Origin: Impatiens glandulifera
Taxonomy: Eukaryota; Streptophyta; Magnoliopsida; Ericales; Balsaminaceae
Assembly (NCBI RefSeq): GCF_907164915.1
Contig: NC_061863.1
Span: 43,063,382 to 43,127,381, forward strand
Direction: 5' to 3'
Length of the DNA: 64,000 bases
Shown: one piece after another, positions 35,640 through 47,559 of the stretch
Numbering within the stretch: position 1 is the stretch's first letter
How the letters are laid out: each line of letters starts with the position of its first letter
The notes under the pieces: generated by a model
What the model saw: only the letters and a program-made list of their open reading frames with translations
Told to the model about the DNA's origin: nothing
The model's database searches: none
Program-made: the position numbers and the translations under genes

Positions 35640-36678
35640 TAAATAATCTTTTAAATTAATGAATTTATAAAAAATAAAATTTTAATTTGATTATCATAGG
35701 ATTATTTAAAATTGAATCCCAAATTAATTATTTTTTAACTAAAATCAAAAGCGGTCAAGAATTAGTTAATTTTAAAAAAAAATAATGTGTTATTTTAAAA
35801 TAAAAGTTCTGACACGCAAATAAGGTTAAAATTCTCGAACCTTGAGCTTTTCACAGAAAACGAGACATAAACGCAAAAGAATTTTTTCTGGAGTTGCAAT
35901 ATTAAAATATATTCGGATAAGGAAATAAATTTACTAAAATTAGTTGATTCATTGGTAAAAGTATGGTATTACTGAAAATTTCATAATTTCATAATAGCTA
36001 TTTGAATATAATTTTGAAAATGGAAACTAAAGTATAATAATTTATAATTTTATTAATTATTATTTATTTTCTTACCAGTATTATATATATAATTTATAAA
36101 AAAAAAATATTTCGGCAAAATTTTGAAAATATATGGTCAAAAATCATTTCCTTCCCTGAGAGTTTTTGTAAAAGTTTTTTATATATACAAATTTATTTAG
36201 TCTCGATTTATGTGACAAAAATATTTTATTTTAAAGATTTATACAAAAATGTAATTTAATGGATTTCTAAAAAATCAAATTGTAATTTGATTATCGTAAA
36301 TTACTGGATTATTTAAAATTGAACCCGAAATTAATTATTTTTTAATTAATTTCAAAAGCTGTAAGGAAATAGTTAAATTTTTTAAAAGTAATATTTTATT
36401 TTAAAATAAAATTTCTGACACGCAACCGAGGTTAAAATTCTCGAATCTCGAATTTTTTTTTTATAGAAAACGAGATCTAAACACAAAAGAGTTTTTCGAG
36501 GAGTTACAATATTAAAATATGTTCGGATAAGTAAATAATTTTACTAAAATTGGTTGATTCATTGATAAATGTATGATATTAATGAAAATTTCATCATGCC
36601 TACGTGAATATAATTTCGAAAATAGAAATTAAATTATAATAATTTATAATTTTATTAGTTATTATTTATTTTCTTATA

Positions 36679-36719
<41 letters not shown>

Positions 36720-36870
36720 AAAAATTATTTCGATATTTTGGTATATACCGAAATTTTGAAAATCTCATGTTCGAAAATTATTTTCTTCCTTAAGAGCTTT
36801 GTAAAAGTCTTATATATACAAATTTATTTAGTCTTGATTTGTGTGACAAAAATATTTTATTTAAAATATT
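35640..36870 (+). repeat. Direct duplication of a ~570-bp AT-rich segment
   Basis: Blocks in 35640-36230 recur in the same order at 36250-36870: TCTGACACGCAA, GTTAAAATTCTCGAA, GAAAACGAGA, AAACGCAAAAGA/AAACACAAAAGA, AATATTAAAATAT.TTCGGAT and TTGGTTGATTCATTG/TTAGTTGATTCATTG. Copies are clearly diverged. A (TA)n tract (36687-36712) lies in the second. No coding potential. Confidence 0.75.
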
Positions 36871-37079
36871 TATAAAAAATGTATTTCGACATTTTAAAAT
36901 TTACTTATAACAATAATTAATTATTATGATCAATTTAAATAATCTTTTTGAATTTAAAATAATCAAATTACAATTTGATTAAAAGAAAATTTTATTTTAA
37001 ATTAATTAAAAATAATTAATTTAAAAATTATTTATTTAATTAAAGAGTGGACAATTGATTTTTAATTTAAAGTCAATAA

Positions 37080-37990
37080 AATCTTTGTACATGTGTATAA
37101 ATTTTTTACCAGAGTTTGATATTTGATAATACACGGGAAAGGACTTTCGCGCTATATCCTCATACCGTTAAAAAACTGTCACAACTTAATAAATTTTGAC
37201 TATTTCTTTGAAAATTTGATTTTATTATATTTTATTTAACCAAATATTTTTTAAGTTCTAGACATGTATTAGTTTTTTTTACATATAAAATTATAAAATA
37301 ATATTTAAATGTTGATACCTACAATTGAAGTCTAGAATTATTGAGGAAAGTAAATTCAAACAAGCCTTTATTGAAATATTATTTTATTAAAATATTCTAA
37401 AAATATTTTTAAATTGTTTTCTATTTTTTTTCTATTTTTTTTTTAAAATAATTTTGGGTTTCTAATGGTTAAAAATAAGTAAAAGTCCCAAATAAACAGG
37501 CTCTCAAGTTGCGAATTAAGTCGGATTTGCGGATTTTTGATGGATTCGGCCTAGGGTCAACGGGTCTGAACACCTGATCAACACGGAAGTTGGTATCTCG
37601 ATCGCGTGTGACAATCCTCCGTCGGGACGCGGGATTCCTCGGTTAAAAAGGATGTATAGATGCTTTTCTCAGTCGAAAACAAGACCAAGCTAAAATCCTC
37701 GGTCGAATGCTAAGCCTGACTGGTTTTCTCGATTGAAAACTTGGCTAAGGCAAATTCTTCGGTCACATGCAAAAATTCTTGGTCAGACACGAGGAATGGT
37801 TGGTTTCTCGATCGAAACCAAACCAAGGTAAAATCGAATGTCTTCTTCAACCTTCAGCAGCAGGGTATGTGCATGTTATTAGAATTCGGTTAGGACTTCT
37901 ATTCGTCGATCCAAGATCCGAGGGCATGGGGAGCTTTGTCTCCTCATATAGAATATGATTATCATCGTCCCTTGGCATTAATCAACTGGG
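37080..37990 (+). repeat. Noncoding repeat family, copy 3 (partial)
   Basis: Shares CGGGAAAGGACTTT followed by a pyrimidine-rich stretch and CCGTTAAA.AA with 49440-50078, then changes to a run of TTCTCGGTCG-like units (37620-37830), as in the other copies. It corresponds to the half of the family represented by 49440-50078. A 63-codon open stretch inside (37767-37958) looks spurious. Confidence 0.6.
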
Positions 37991-40524
37991 AAGAGGACTG
38001 AATCTGGATGAATAATTTTTAGGTAAAATTTTGATTTTCAGTTATAAGATCCTAATTTAATGTTAGGAGTTTACTATATACACTCATTTTTGCGCTTCAA
38101 ATTTATATTTTTAAATAAATTTGGAGCCTACCAAATATTTGTTTTTGAAAAATAAAATTATTTTTGAGAAATAATATCGTATTTATTATCTCCAAAAATA
38201 AATTTTATACTACTATTATTAATAAAATAAAGTGTTGCAAATAAGGTAAATAATAGCTTGATAAATAGATTAAATTTTTAATGATTTAATCTATTATTAA
38301 AAATATTATTTTATTTTATATGTTAAAATAAATAAGTAAAATAAATAAATAGGCTAATATATATATATATATATATTATATATATTAGTTTATTTGTAAA
38401 AATAAATAGGTTAAATAAAATAAATAAATATTAATTTTGATTTATTTGTTTTTTTTGTATGAATAAAGAAAAAAATTAAAAAAAATGAGAGATTATTTGA
38501 AGTCGTGACCTAAGTGACGAAAAAACTAATCTCTTTAACTATAAATTTTAAATTCTTTCATAAGAAGAAGGCCAAAATCTATCGTGGCAAGAGGGAGAAA
38601 TAACCGTTACAAAATAACCAACATTACGTAAGTCATTATAATTTGGTCATTTCTAATTTAGTCCTTTCATAAAATTAAAATTGTCACTTAAGTATCACTT
38701 TATATTTATAACAAATACACTCATAAAACATAAACTTAATTTCATATTATATCACATTATTTTGACTTATATTAAATATGACATTTACACAATTATTTAT
38801 TATACTAGTGTAAGCATCTAACTAACTCTTTTCTTTTTCCCTATAATATTTTTTATTTATTTTTATTATTTTATTTTATTTTATTAAGAATTGAAAGTTC
38901 AATACTTGAATAAATTATAAAATTATAATTTATGAGTAGGAAACATAAAAAATAATATCATATAAATTCAATTATGATGGAATTGTAATTTAAGTAAAAA
39001 ATAAGTAATTAGAAAATAAACACCAACTATCAGTTTAATTTTTAAATTGTGTCTACATAACCTTGGAATTTAAGGCACACGATACAATAAAATTATATCA
39101 CTTTCAACGTCAATGTCTCTTGGAGTGATATACATACCCCGTTTCAATTAATCTGAAATTTAATAAATATATTTCCAATTAATTGTCGTCCCTTTTGGTA
39201 TAAAAAAAGAGCAAATTAGTTTAGATTGAAACTCACAATTAAGGATGACAAATATACACTACCCTTCAAGAAGTGAAGTATCTGTTTCCGAATATAATTT
39301 TTCGTTTTACTATCCGACCCGATCTTAACCTGACGTGTATCTATATTTCTATAATCATTTTTGATTTGTCGGTACTCGATCTCATCGGTATCTCATTTCA
39401 AAGTGTTCGGATTGTCGGGTCGAGAGTTGTTTGGATATATATGTGAGAGTAAATGGATATTTGAATCGGATTGTGGGTTGATCGCCCATAAACTTAAAAC
39501 GGTTAAAAATAAAATTAAAAATATTATATATGTATGTTTCGAAATTGCAACATGACAAAACAAATACAACCTTTAACCAACTAGACTAATAAGATTTTAT
39601 ATTTTAAATTTAACATTAAATTTGATTAACGCGAAATATTTTTAAAATATAAGTTCAATTTTTTAACTAACTAATATATATATAATGATGCTTAATTTTC
39701 AAAATGTTGAAGAAAAATTAAATAGTAAATATTGAAGATGAAGAGTGATTAGAGAGATAATTAATACTTTACTAGTTGAAGATAAAAGATTAAGAGTCAT
39801 GAAATAAAAATAACTTTTTGACATTAGAAAAAGAAGTTAGTGTGAAATGTGAGTAAGAGTGAAATATGAACATATATAACATAGTAGAGTAAATGATGTA
39901 ATTATTATGATTGATATAAGTACGGGAACATGAAATGTCACAATAATACTTAATAAAAAAATTAATATTAGTATACTCGTCAGTACCTTCTTCACTATAT
40001 ATTCCTAGCCCCAAATTCGATTTAAAATAAATGAACTCAACCCTGAGGTATTTACAAATATCGGACCTACACGTACCATGTAACATCTCTAACCACAATA
40101 TTTATTAGTACCACATTAAATTAAATTAGACTATACTATTTTATTAATGATAATTAAAAGTATTATATTTTGTTAAACATAATCTAAAATATACATAATA
40201 AAATTAAAAATTAGGACTAATTTGTTTTTTTAGTTTATACTTAATACATGTAATGAACTCTATGATGAACTTGCTCCTCGGTTGAATACAATACAACCGT
40301 CACATGTATAATTTATTGTTCGATGAAAAAATAGGTTATTTGAGTATTTTATTTGTTCAAAAAAATTTGTTGATGAAAAAGGAATTTATTTGAGTTTTTT
40401 ATTTGTTAAATTATTATAATATTTTTTTATATTTAAATAATGATTTTTTAAAAAGAAAAAGTAGGTGTATTTTAGTGTTCTAGTAGATGAAAGAGTGATT
40501 TAATTCTCAAACCCAGATGCATAT
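37991..40524. other. AT-rich spacer
   Basis: No gene, RNA or structured repeat recognised. A slightly richer stretch near 39290-39490 has no convincing frame. Confidence 0.55.
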
Positions 40525-41320
40525 ATCAATGTAATTTTGTCTCATCAAGTGGTTCACAAGTACTGTTTATCATGGCAAGTTTGTCAACATTTTGTTTCAT
40601 GAGTACGTTTTCTTTTCTATATGGTCATTTTAGGGATTAAATTGAACTAGAGATGTTTTCTTTTCTATATGGTCATTTTAGGGATTAAATTGAACTTAAG
40701 ATTTATTTGTTTCAGTTTCCCGAACGAAAGCGAGCCAGGAGCGATCAAAGTCGATAAACGCTTGAATGTATTGTTGATTGAACTTTCAAGTCACCCCTCT
40801 ATGAGACTATGACAAGTATTTGGGTCATGTTCTTTAGAGAACTTCACAGAAAACTGTAGTATGCCTGTTGTGCTCTCACAAATGATCACTTATATTTATT
40901 TTTTCAATCAGCAGGTAATTAGCACGATTCTTATTACTTTCTCAGTGGGCAATGGCTATTATTGTCATCGACACATTCTCGAAATAATATTACTTTTGCT
41001 CTTTACTTCTCATGACAGTGCAGCATGTATATTGAAAATTGACATGGTCTTTCATAATAGTATACATGTAATACTAGCAAACAAAGTGTCATTGATGCAC
41101 GGCTCTTGCTTACAGGGTCCATGTTTTTGTCGATCCAACTCTTACTCGTGTTATTGACAGGGAATGACTATCCCTCTCCATTTTATGTGCATCAATATAC
41201 TGCAGTTAAATATACTTATCTTAAAGAAGCTAATATCAATTACTAAAACAGAGGAATAGGTTCTGCAAAATCATGATATTGACAAATAGCTTAGAAGGAT
41301 CGAGGCCATAATGCTTGAAA
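40525..41320 (+). pseudogene. Duplicated CTF18 fragment (part of intron 9, exon 10, part of intron 10)
   Basis: Matches CTF18 at 22308-23080: ATTTTGTCTCATCAAGTGGT, then ATATGGTCATTTTAGGG, then an exon-10 copy at about 41116-41160 (GGGTCCATGTTTTTGTCGAT) followed by intron-10-like sequence (ATGACTATCCCTCTCCATTT). In the exon copy the donor GTAATG has become GGAATG, so splicing is lost. It sits just upstream of F-box copy 2, as CTF18 sits upstream of F-box copy 1. One block (ATATGGTCATTTTAGGGATT) is duplicated inside it. It has no function as a gene. Confidence 0.85.
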
Positions 41321-41321
41321 G

Positions 41322-41523
41322 GGAATAACATGTTCCTGAAAATACAGATCTTACAAAAAAAACTAAGTAACCATTTTCAGGAATAACATGTTCCTGAAAA
41401 TATTCTAAGCTATTTGTCATTATCATTAGGATTTTCTAAGTTATCATACTTCTTCTTGGTTATCTACAAATGGAATAACATGTTCTTGAAAATACAGATC
41501 TTACAAAAAAAAAAACTAAGTAA
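41322..41523 (+). repeat. Local direct repeats
   Basis: GGAATAACATGTTCCTGAAAA with the following ATACAGATCTTACAAAAAAA recurs at about 41322, 41380 (short) and 41470, between the CTF18 fragment and the F-box duplicate. Confidence 0.7.
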
Positions 41524-41559
41524 CTACATTTCATTATTTTACCATTCTAATCATGGTTC

Positions 41560-44190
41560 ATCTTCGCAGTTGCAGTCTCGCAGCATTCAACTTTCTGCGT
41601 GATCAAAAGAATAAAGATAACTCAGTGTAAATGAAAAACATTACAAATAAACAGACTAATTTTAAGTAGTTTAATGGTAGCAAAAACTATCAATGAATCA
41701 AGATAGATTTTTGGTGTAACAAACAAATCAACCTTCAAGGCAAAGAATAGTACAAAACAAACAAATCAAACTTATATATGAGCTCTTTTGGGTTTTCATG
41801 AGCTCAACTCAACTATTATGTCACAAGGAAAAGAATAGTACAAAAACAAAGCCACTACTTGACGATTTTCCAATGTGTTTGTATTAACATACCGGTATTC
41901 AAATAGGCTATTATTATCGGTTGGCGAGAACGCAAGTAATTAGTATATAACCTTGACATTGGTGTTCATATAAGAGGGAAAATATTTTCTTATCGAAAAA
42001 ACAGATAAGTACATCAAACATATTTGAAAAGTGGGCTGTTAAATAGATGAAATGAGTCGATGTAAAACAAAGCCCCTGTAAATGTAGATATGAGCTTTGA
42101 TGAACCATTTAAGGTATTTATGCATCATGTCAAGAGAGCCAATTTGAAAGCACTTTTATTTTAATTTAGAAGTGAGGGCAAACTTAGAAGCAGTAGCATC
42201 ATCCTCAGTAATGCCACATCCAAATAAGTTGTCAAATAGCTGAAAATGCAGAACAGTGAACCAACCAATCTAGCAAGTTCTCATATTTCTAATAATGGAA
42301 AGTTCCTGTAATCATGTTTGTAGTTCTATGATTACTATTTGGAAGAACAAGGATTTGAAAAGTTAAGCTTAAAGAATAGTACATTTGAATTTGTATGAAT
42401 CTATGGCTGAAGAATCAACTAATGATTATATGAATGGAGTTTATTCAGCGGACTCCTCTAAACTATGAGAATTCTCTTGGATATGTCGTTCCTTACTCAT
42501 CTCTTTCTTACAATATATCTCATTTTCATCACAAAAGTACCTACACCCTAAATTCTTCAAAGATAGAGATGGTTTATGGTTGTTTTATGATGCAGTTTCT
42601 AAGATCCACTTGATAAAGTTCCCTTTCATAGAATATTTTCATCCAACTAATTCCCTGCATAAATTATAATCATATTTTTCAAATTAACACTCCAAGCAAC
42701 AAGATCAAAATGCAAGACAAGGGGATATTTAGAAAGGAAAAAAGTCAGGGTCAAATTTTATGCATAGAGTCTATGAAAACCTTGGAAGCATGTTTGATCC
42801 TTCTAGATGTCCTTATTTTTATAAAAAGATGCAGTCATCTAAACTTGACAACAAAAAAGAGTAATCTAAACTGACATTTAATGCTTCAAATCATATAAAT
42901 CCAAATCATTTTGTCAGTAAATGATCAAAATAAAATACTTTTACCATTTCACCATCAATTACCTCTCTATGTTGCATCATTCAGGATAAGGCGAGACTAG
43001 ACTCTCAATATAAGTGTATGCTTCAAGGAGGTATACTTGAAGGCAATCTTGAATGTTGATAGGCCTAATCGTACGGTTGTCCATATTATACAACACCAAA
43101 CGCGATCCTACCACCAAAAGCACTTCATTTTTCCTAAAAGAAATACACAAGGGTACCGGGAAAACCTCTAGCTGACTAAGATACGGTATTGTAAACAACT
43201 TAGACCAAGACTCTACTTTTCCATACTCCTTCATCACCCATACATCGAATCGTTTATAATGAATGCTAGATAGCAGACAGAGGTTGTCAGATAAAACTCC
43301 TAGCTTTGAATCCGAAGCACCCTTCCCATAGCGGGGTTGCGAGAATTCAGTATATGTTTCTTTTGACAAATCAAAAGAGACTATAGGTTTCCGAATATTC
43401 GAAGAATAGCTGAAATCAATTTCCCCACTTGCAGTCCAATGAAGTGATCCACTGACAAAGGTGCCCAGAGCATCCATGGGAAAGTGGCCTTTAGGGAAAG
43501 TTTCAATCCTCCTCCATGAATCACTCCTGTACCCATAAATCTTTACTTCAGTCTTGAAAGGGGCTTCACCATATAATTCAGATTTAGTAACAATCACCTT
43601 ATAATCAGAACTAGCTTCATCATAGCCAAACCCATATCCATTGTGTCCACGTGATCGTTTTTTAAAGCCACAATTGGGCAGTCTCTTTGATTTCCTAGTA
43701 GATGGGTTCCATAAAAATACAGAACCTTGGTCTATAGCTATACAAACCAATCCATTCACAGAACCAACTATCGAAACAATGCGTTGCGGGTGCTTCAATG
43801 GATAATAGTGGTCATGTGCACTAGGACATTCTTCATGCAAAACAGATGAAAGAGAACATGATTTCACTTCAAAACTACGAGAACCGGAGCTCATAATAAG
43901 TCTATGGTGTGCATAACCCTTGTCTTGGGTGGAAGCTCTCAGATGCTTCTCGACGAATATGGGATCAGATATCAAAGCGAGCCAGGATCTGCATACGCAC
44001 CTAAATTTGACGAGGGTTTTGACGGGAAGTCTGATTAGGACTTTTGTAATAATTTCTGTTGGCAGGTAGGGAATTTCATGGACGGAATCGCAGTCGGCGA
44101 CGGTCTTGAAACGCTTTCTCTCTCCATCCGCAGTAGGATCACTCATTGATGCAGAGGTTTTTGAGACAGACAAAGGGGTTTCTTCTTTAG
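41560..44190. repeat. Segmental duplication, copy B (F-box gene 2 and flanks)
   Basis: Same order and orientation as 29590-31750. Compared with copy A it carries insertions (for example around 41690-42150). With the CTF18 piece at 40525-41320 it shows that a CTF18-to-F-box block was duplicated and then trimmed. Confidence 0.85.
42977..44173 (-). CDS. F-box protein with F-box-associated domain (copy 2)
   Basis: 398 residues, single exon, intact. F-box at about residues 32-76 (LPTEIITKVLIRLPVKTLVK), followed by the FBA region (GSVNGLVCIAIDQGSVFLWN, YGFGYDEASSDYKVIV, GSLHWTASGEIDF). Paralogue of 30518-31699. Residues around 75-170 are nearly identical between the two, while the C-terminal third differs often, which suggests gene conversion. 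The N terminus differs (MSVSKTSASMSDPTADGERK); an internal Met at residue 10 is an alternative start. Expected role: substrate receptor of an SCF ligase, substrate unknown. No frame damage, so it may be active. Confidence 0.88.
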   Translation of the reverse strand: MSVSKTSASMSDPTADGERKRFKTVADCDSVHEIPYLPTEIITKVLIRLPVKTLVKFRCVCRSWLALISDPIFVEKHLRASTQDKGYAHHRLIMSSGSRSFEVKSCSLSSVLHEECPSAHDHYYPLKHPQRIVSIVGSVNGLVCIAIDQGSVFLWNPSTRKSKRLPNCGFKKRSRGHNGYGFGYDEASSDYKVIVTKSELYGEAPFKTEVKIYGYRSDSWRRIETFPKGHFPMDALGTFVSGSLHWTASGEIDFSYSSNIRKPIVSFDLSKETYTEFSQPRYGKGASDSKLGVLSDNLCLLSSIHYKRFDVWVMKEYGKVESWSKLFTIPYLSQLEVFPVPLCISFRKNEVLLVVGSRLVLYNMDNRTIRPINIQDCLQVYLLEAYTYIESLVSPYPE

Positions 44191-44199
44191 CTAGGAATC

Positions 44200-44950
44200 A
44201 CTAGGAATCACTGCCGATCGTCTGAACTGGACTTCGAATCAGTCTGAAAGCTGAACCGAAAGGAAGATAGAATAGGTGGATGGGCGAGTTGAGTTATTAA
44301 CCCATCTTATTGGGAAATTTGATGAAATGGTGGCCTTAATTCCAAAAAAGACTTGCGTCGGCTAATGTTGGTAAAATAGGTCTTTTTGTCATGCGAAAAG
44401 TATGAAATACCCCTCGTGCGCATGATTTACCGTTCATTTACGAGAAATCTCATTCACGCATTTTCATCTAAAATGCGTGAGTTGATTAACGCGTTTTAGA
44501 TGAAAATGCGTGAATGGTATATTTCTCGCATTTGGTATTTCTCGCATATATTTTAGATGAAAATGCGTGAATGAGTTGATGTTTTAGAAGTTCTCATATT
44601 CCGTTTCATATATTTTACACAATTCTCGCATATACGATTGAATAGACTACGGAAGAAGACGGCTAGGGTTTCATATCGATCTACAATAGACTACGAAAGA
44701 AGACGATTGAAGAATCTCTACGACTGCGATTCTACAAGGAATAGAAAGAGAGAAATGAAACCCGTGGTAGGAATGGTGGTTTCAAACAAGATGTAGAAAT
44801 CAGTAATGGTGGCTGTCGACAGGCTCTTTCATCACAAGCTCTACAATAGTTACATCAAAAACACCTCCAAATTCATGGCTCAAGACAAGCAGAATTAGTG
44901 TAACATATATGTTATTCAGTTAAGAACTATATATTTATTTTTTTTCTTTT
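44200..44950. other. Spacer upstream of F-box 2
   Basis: Probable F-box 2 promoter side, then repeated words ATGCGTGA and TTTAGATGAAAATGCGTGAA, one pair of which makes the hairpin at 44452-44515. No recognised coding frame before the RBM39-like exons. Confidence 0.5.
44452..44515. other. Long perfect-looking hairpin
   Basis: 26-nt arms, starting ATTCACGCATTTTCATC and ending GATGAAAATGCGTGAAT, pair with one mismatch around a 12-nt loop. A third direct copy of the arm (TTTTAGATGAAAATGCGTGA) follows at about 44551-44570. Confidence 0.8.
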
Positions 44951-44954
44951 ATAG

Positions 44955-46110
44955 TTTTCTAAACTTGAAGATGCCAAGGCGACTGTAACTTTGAATGGGC
45001 AGTAAGAAATTGTCGGTAAGGTTATCAAGGTAAGCAAGCGTCTACTAATAGGGAATGGATTATCTAAATATATATTCTGTTGTTTTCTAAGCTAACATCT
45101 CAATATTTAATCCAGGTTTCATCAGTTACTGATTATGTTGGGGGTACAAGACTCAGGTGACAAAGCAGCTGATTTTGATAATGACGATGGTGGTGGTCTG
45201 GTGAGTTATGAAAGTAGTGGTAATTTATAAAAAATTGATGTTACTATTACCAACTCATGCAGAAGCTTGATAGGAGTGACACCGCAACAAGGTTTGTCTC
45301 TGTTTTTGTTATATTCTGAAACATATTGGACTGTCTTGTTAAAAAAAGTTAATGTTGATTGCAATTGTGAAAATCTACATTTGTTATGTTTGTAAAAAAT
45401 TATAATGATCTTGAAAATATTATGATCACAATCTCTTCAAATTCTTGGAGTACCAGCTAAATGGGGTAGCTTCAGGTCAACAAGCTGATCAACAGACTGT
45501 TACCTTACCCTTACCCATGAATGGACAAGCGGCCATTCCAGCTGCACTTCTTCCAACAATTGTGGTGTCGGAGCCTATTGGAATCTACAGTGAATGTCTC
45601 CTCTTTAAGAATATGTTTGATCCGGCCATGGAGGTATTTTTTTCTTCTTTTTTTTCCAAATCACTTTTTTATTCTGTTTTGAGACTTGATTTTACAACTA
45701 TGTTGTAGATGGACCCAAAGTATGATTTGGAAATCAAAGATGATGTTGAGGCAGAATGTTCCAAATATGGTACAGTTCTGCATATTCATGTTGACAAGTA
45801 TGTTTATTGATGCATTTGATATCGGAAAAGAATATGCAGGAATATTATTGAATTTAACTTACTTTAAAACTGATTTGATGATCCCAATCACTGAATACAG
45901 GAATAGTGTTGGTTATGTATATCTTCGATTCAAAACCATTCAAGCTTCTGCAGCTGCTCAAGCAACAATGCATAAGAGGTGGTTTGCACACAAGATGATC
46001 TCAGCAGTATTTTTGGTAAGCCTTTTTTTTTTATCCTGTTTTTATTGGTAATTTATTTAATCATGCCAAGATAGTGTATGCCAAGTTGTTGTTGACATTA
46101 ATTTCAGATG
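44955..46110 (+). pseudogene. RBM39/CC1-like splicing factor, 5'-truncated pseudogene with introns
   Basis: Exon-like pieces spell the C-terminal half of an RBM39 (CAPER)-type splicing factor. 44955-45029 (FSKLEDAKATVTLNGQ, then an in-frame TAA) ends at a good donor. 45118-45199 contains a frameshift before ADFDNDDGGGL. 45260-45293 has KLDRSDTAT. 45455-45632 reads PLPMNGQAAIPAA and EPIGIYSECLLFKNMFDPAM. 45710-45793 and 45900-46015 carry a UHM-type RRM (ECSKYGTVLHIHVDK, then VGYVYLRFKTIQASAAAQAT and MHKRWFAHKMISAVF). Introns with GT-AG ends are kept, so it was copied as DNA. The first RRMs are absent. Stop and frameshift mark it as a pseudogene. Confidence 0.85.
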
Positions 46111-46117
46111 AAATCCA

Positions 46118-46370
46118 TTGAAAAACTTGTCAAGGGGGAAAGAAATTGACTTAGACGAACTTCAAGTAAGAGAAAATCAAGCTCAAATTCAGAAGGTATT
46201 ATTTATCTATTTTGTGCGTCTGTTTCATGCTTTATTAAAAGACTCGAGGAGGAGGATGACTAATTGCTCTTTCTTTCTCAGCACTACAAAATATCTGGAC
46301 TCGAACTGGGGATATCCTCTGTAGTTGATGCCATTGTAAGCAGAATTGCTGCTCGCGATGCCTTGTGAAC
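46118..46370 (+). pseudogene. Exon-like pieces of unrecognised origin
   Basis: Two short coding-like stretches, KEIDLDELQVRENQAQIQK (to about 46195, before a GTATTA donor) and KISGLELGISSVVDAIVSR ending IAARDAL before TGA at about 46366. They look protein-like and are separated by an intron-like TTTCTTTCTCAG end. I cannot assign a family. They follow directly on the RBM39-like exons. Confidence 0.4.
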
Positions 46371-46629
46371 CAAGAACTAACTTATATAGAAATTTGAAGG
46401 CTCTATTCATTCAAACTTTTCTTTAAATTTTAATGCAGTGTAAGAATTTATTATTTTTGTCTTAGTTTATTTTTTACTTTACAAAGGCAAAGTTTGTATT
46501 AGCATATTCTGACATGTATACAGTATTGGTACTCTTCAAAAAATTATTTGCATAGAAAAAGACCTTTAAAACAAAATAATATGGTTTAAAAATCCTTCCA
46601 ACTGATAAATATACAAAGATTCAGATACA

Positions 46630-46950
46630 ACGATAGAGTAATAATATGGAAAGAAGGCAATCAGAACGAGTGGGCTCAGACACATGTATTCACTAACCAT
46701 AAATCATCTACTCAATTACTTGGGCTCCTCATGAATTCGGGTTGTGTCTGGTTTGGGATCTTCGGATGGAAACATCTCAATTTTCACTTCTAGATCCGAC
46801 GGTGGTTGGGATAATTCCATGATAGAGCAGGCTCATCCTATAGGAGTAACATCAGTTTCTTGGGCCCCTTCTATTCAGAAGCTGGTGTCTGGTGAATGTG
46901 ATAATACTGTGAAAGTATAGAAGCTGACATCATCTGGATTATGGTTGTGA
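46630..46950 (+). pseudogene. SEC13-like WD40 fragment
   Basis: An uninterrupted-by-intron stretch with small frame changes reads as the middle of SEC13, a WD40 protein of COPII coats and nuclear pores: RVIIWKEGNQNEWAQTHVFT, then WAPHEFG, GSSDGNISIFTSRSDGGWDN, EQAHPIGVTSVSWAPS and LVSGECDNTVKV, where a TAG replaces the expected Trp. Frameshifts occur near 46710 and 46760. Only about 100 of some 300 residues are present. Clearly a dead fragment. Confidence 0.85.
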
Positions 46951-47099
46951 TATGGACTCGTGTGGGGAAGGAAGATGTAAATATAATTATAAAATCAAGT
47001 ACATGTAACCAATACAAATAATGTCTTAAAAGACATAAGGTCTTATAATTGAAAACACAGTTGAATTGTGGATAAATGCAATATTAAAGAACATATTGA

Positions 47100-47440
47100 A
47101 GCAATGCACATGCTTCATAATTTATCTCATTTTTCAGAACATTTTTAGCTATACTCAAACAAAGCTTCAACATTCAAGCCATCTTTTGTAGAAGTCTCAA
47201 AATAAGGTATGTTACCCTTAGAAGCGCATCATGCCCTTGCTTTCTTCTCTGAAATCTGAAATTCAGAGAGCAGTATGTATACAGTGATCAGTAGCCAAAA
47301 TAAGTTAGGAAATATTTTAAGTTATTTTCTGATGTCAAAAAATGATTCAAACATACCACCTTGTTGTTGCCACCATCAACATCTACCTTGTTACATAGGA
47401 CCACAAATGGAAAGTTCTCAGGGTCATGTGGGCTAGCCTA
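47100..47440 (-). pseudogene. Rab7/RABG3-like GTPase fragment
   Basis: Minus strand. The upstream exon piece (47440-47360) reads [20 protein letters not shown], with the NKxD guanine-specificity motif. An intron-like gap is retained (about 47360-47263). The downstream piece (47262-47100) reads KGNIPYFETSTKDGLNVEAL, corresponding to the ETSAK motif of Rab7-type GTPases. In-frame stops occur in both parts (for example in SEKKARA followed by TGA). P-loop, switch regions and the prenylated C terminus are absent. Opposite strand to the neighbouring SEC13 fragment. Confidence 0.83.
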
Positions 47441-47559
47441 AAAGACCCCAAAAAACGAACAAAATAGTTAGTTTTTGTAAATTTATGAATTTTTTAACCA
47501 AAATAGTTAATACTTGAAGCAAAAACGACTTCATCTCATTAACATAATAGACGAAAACA

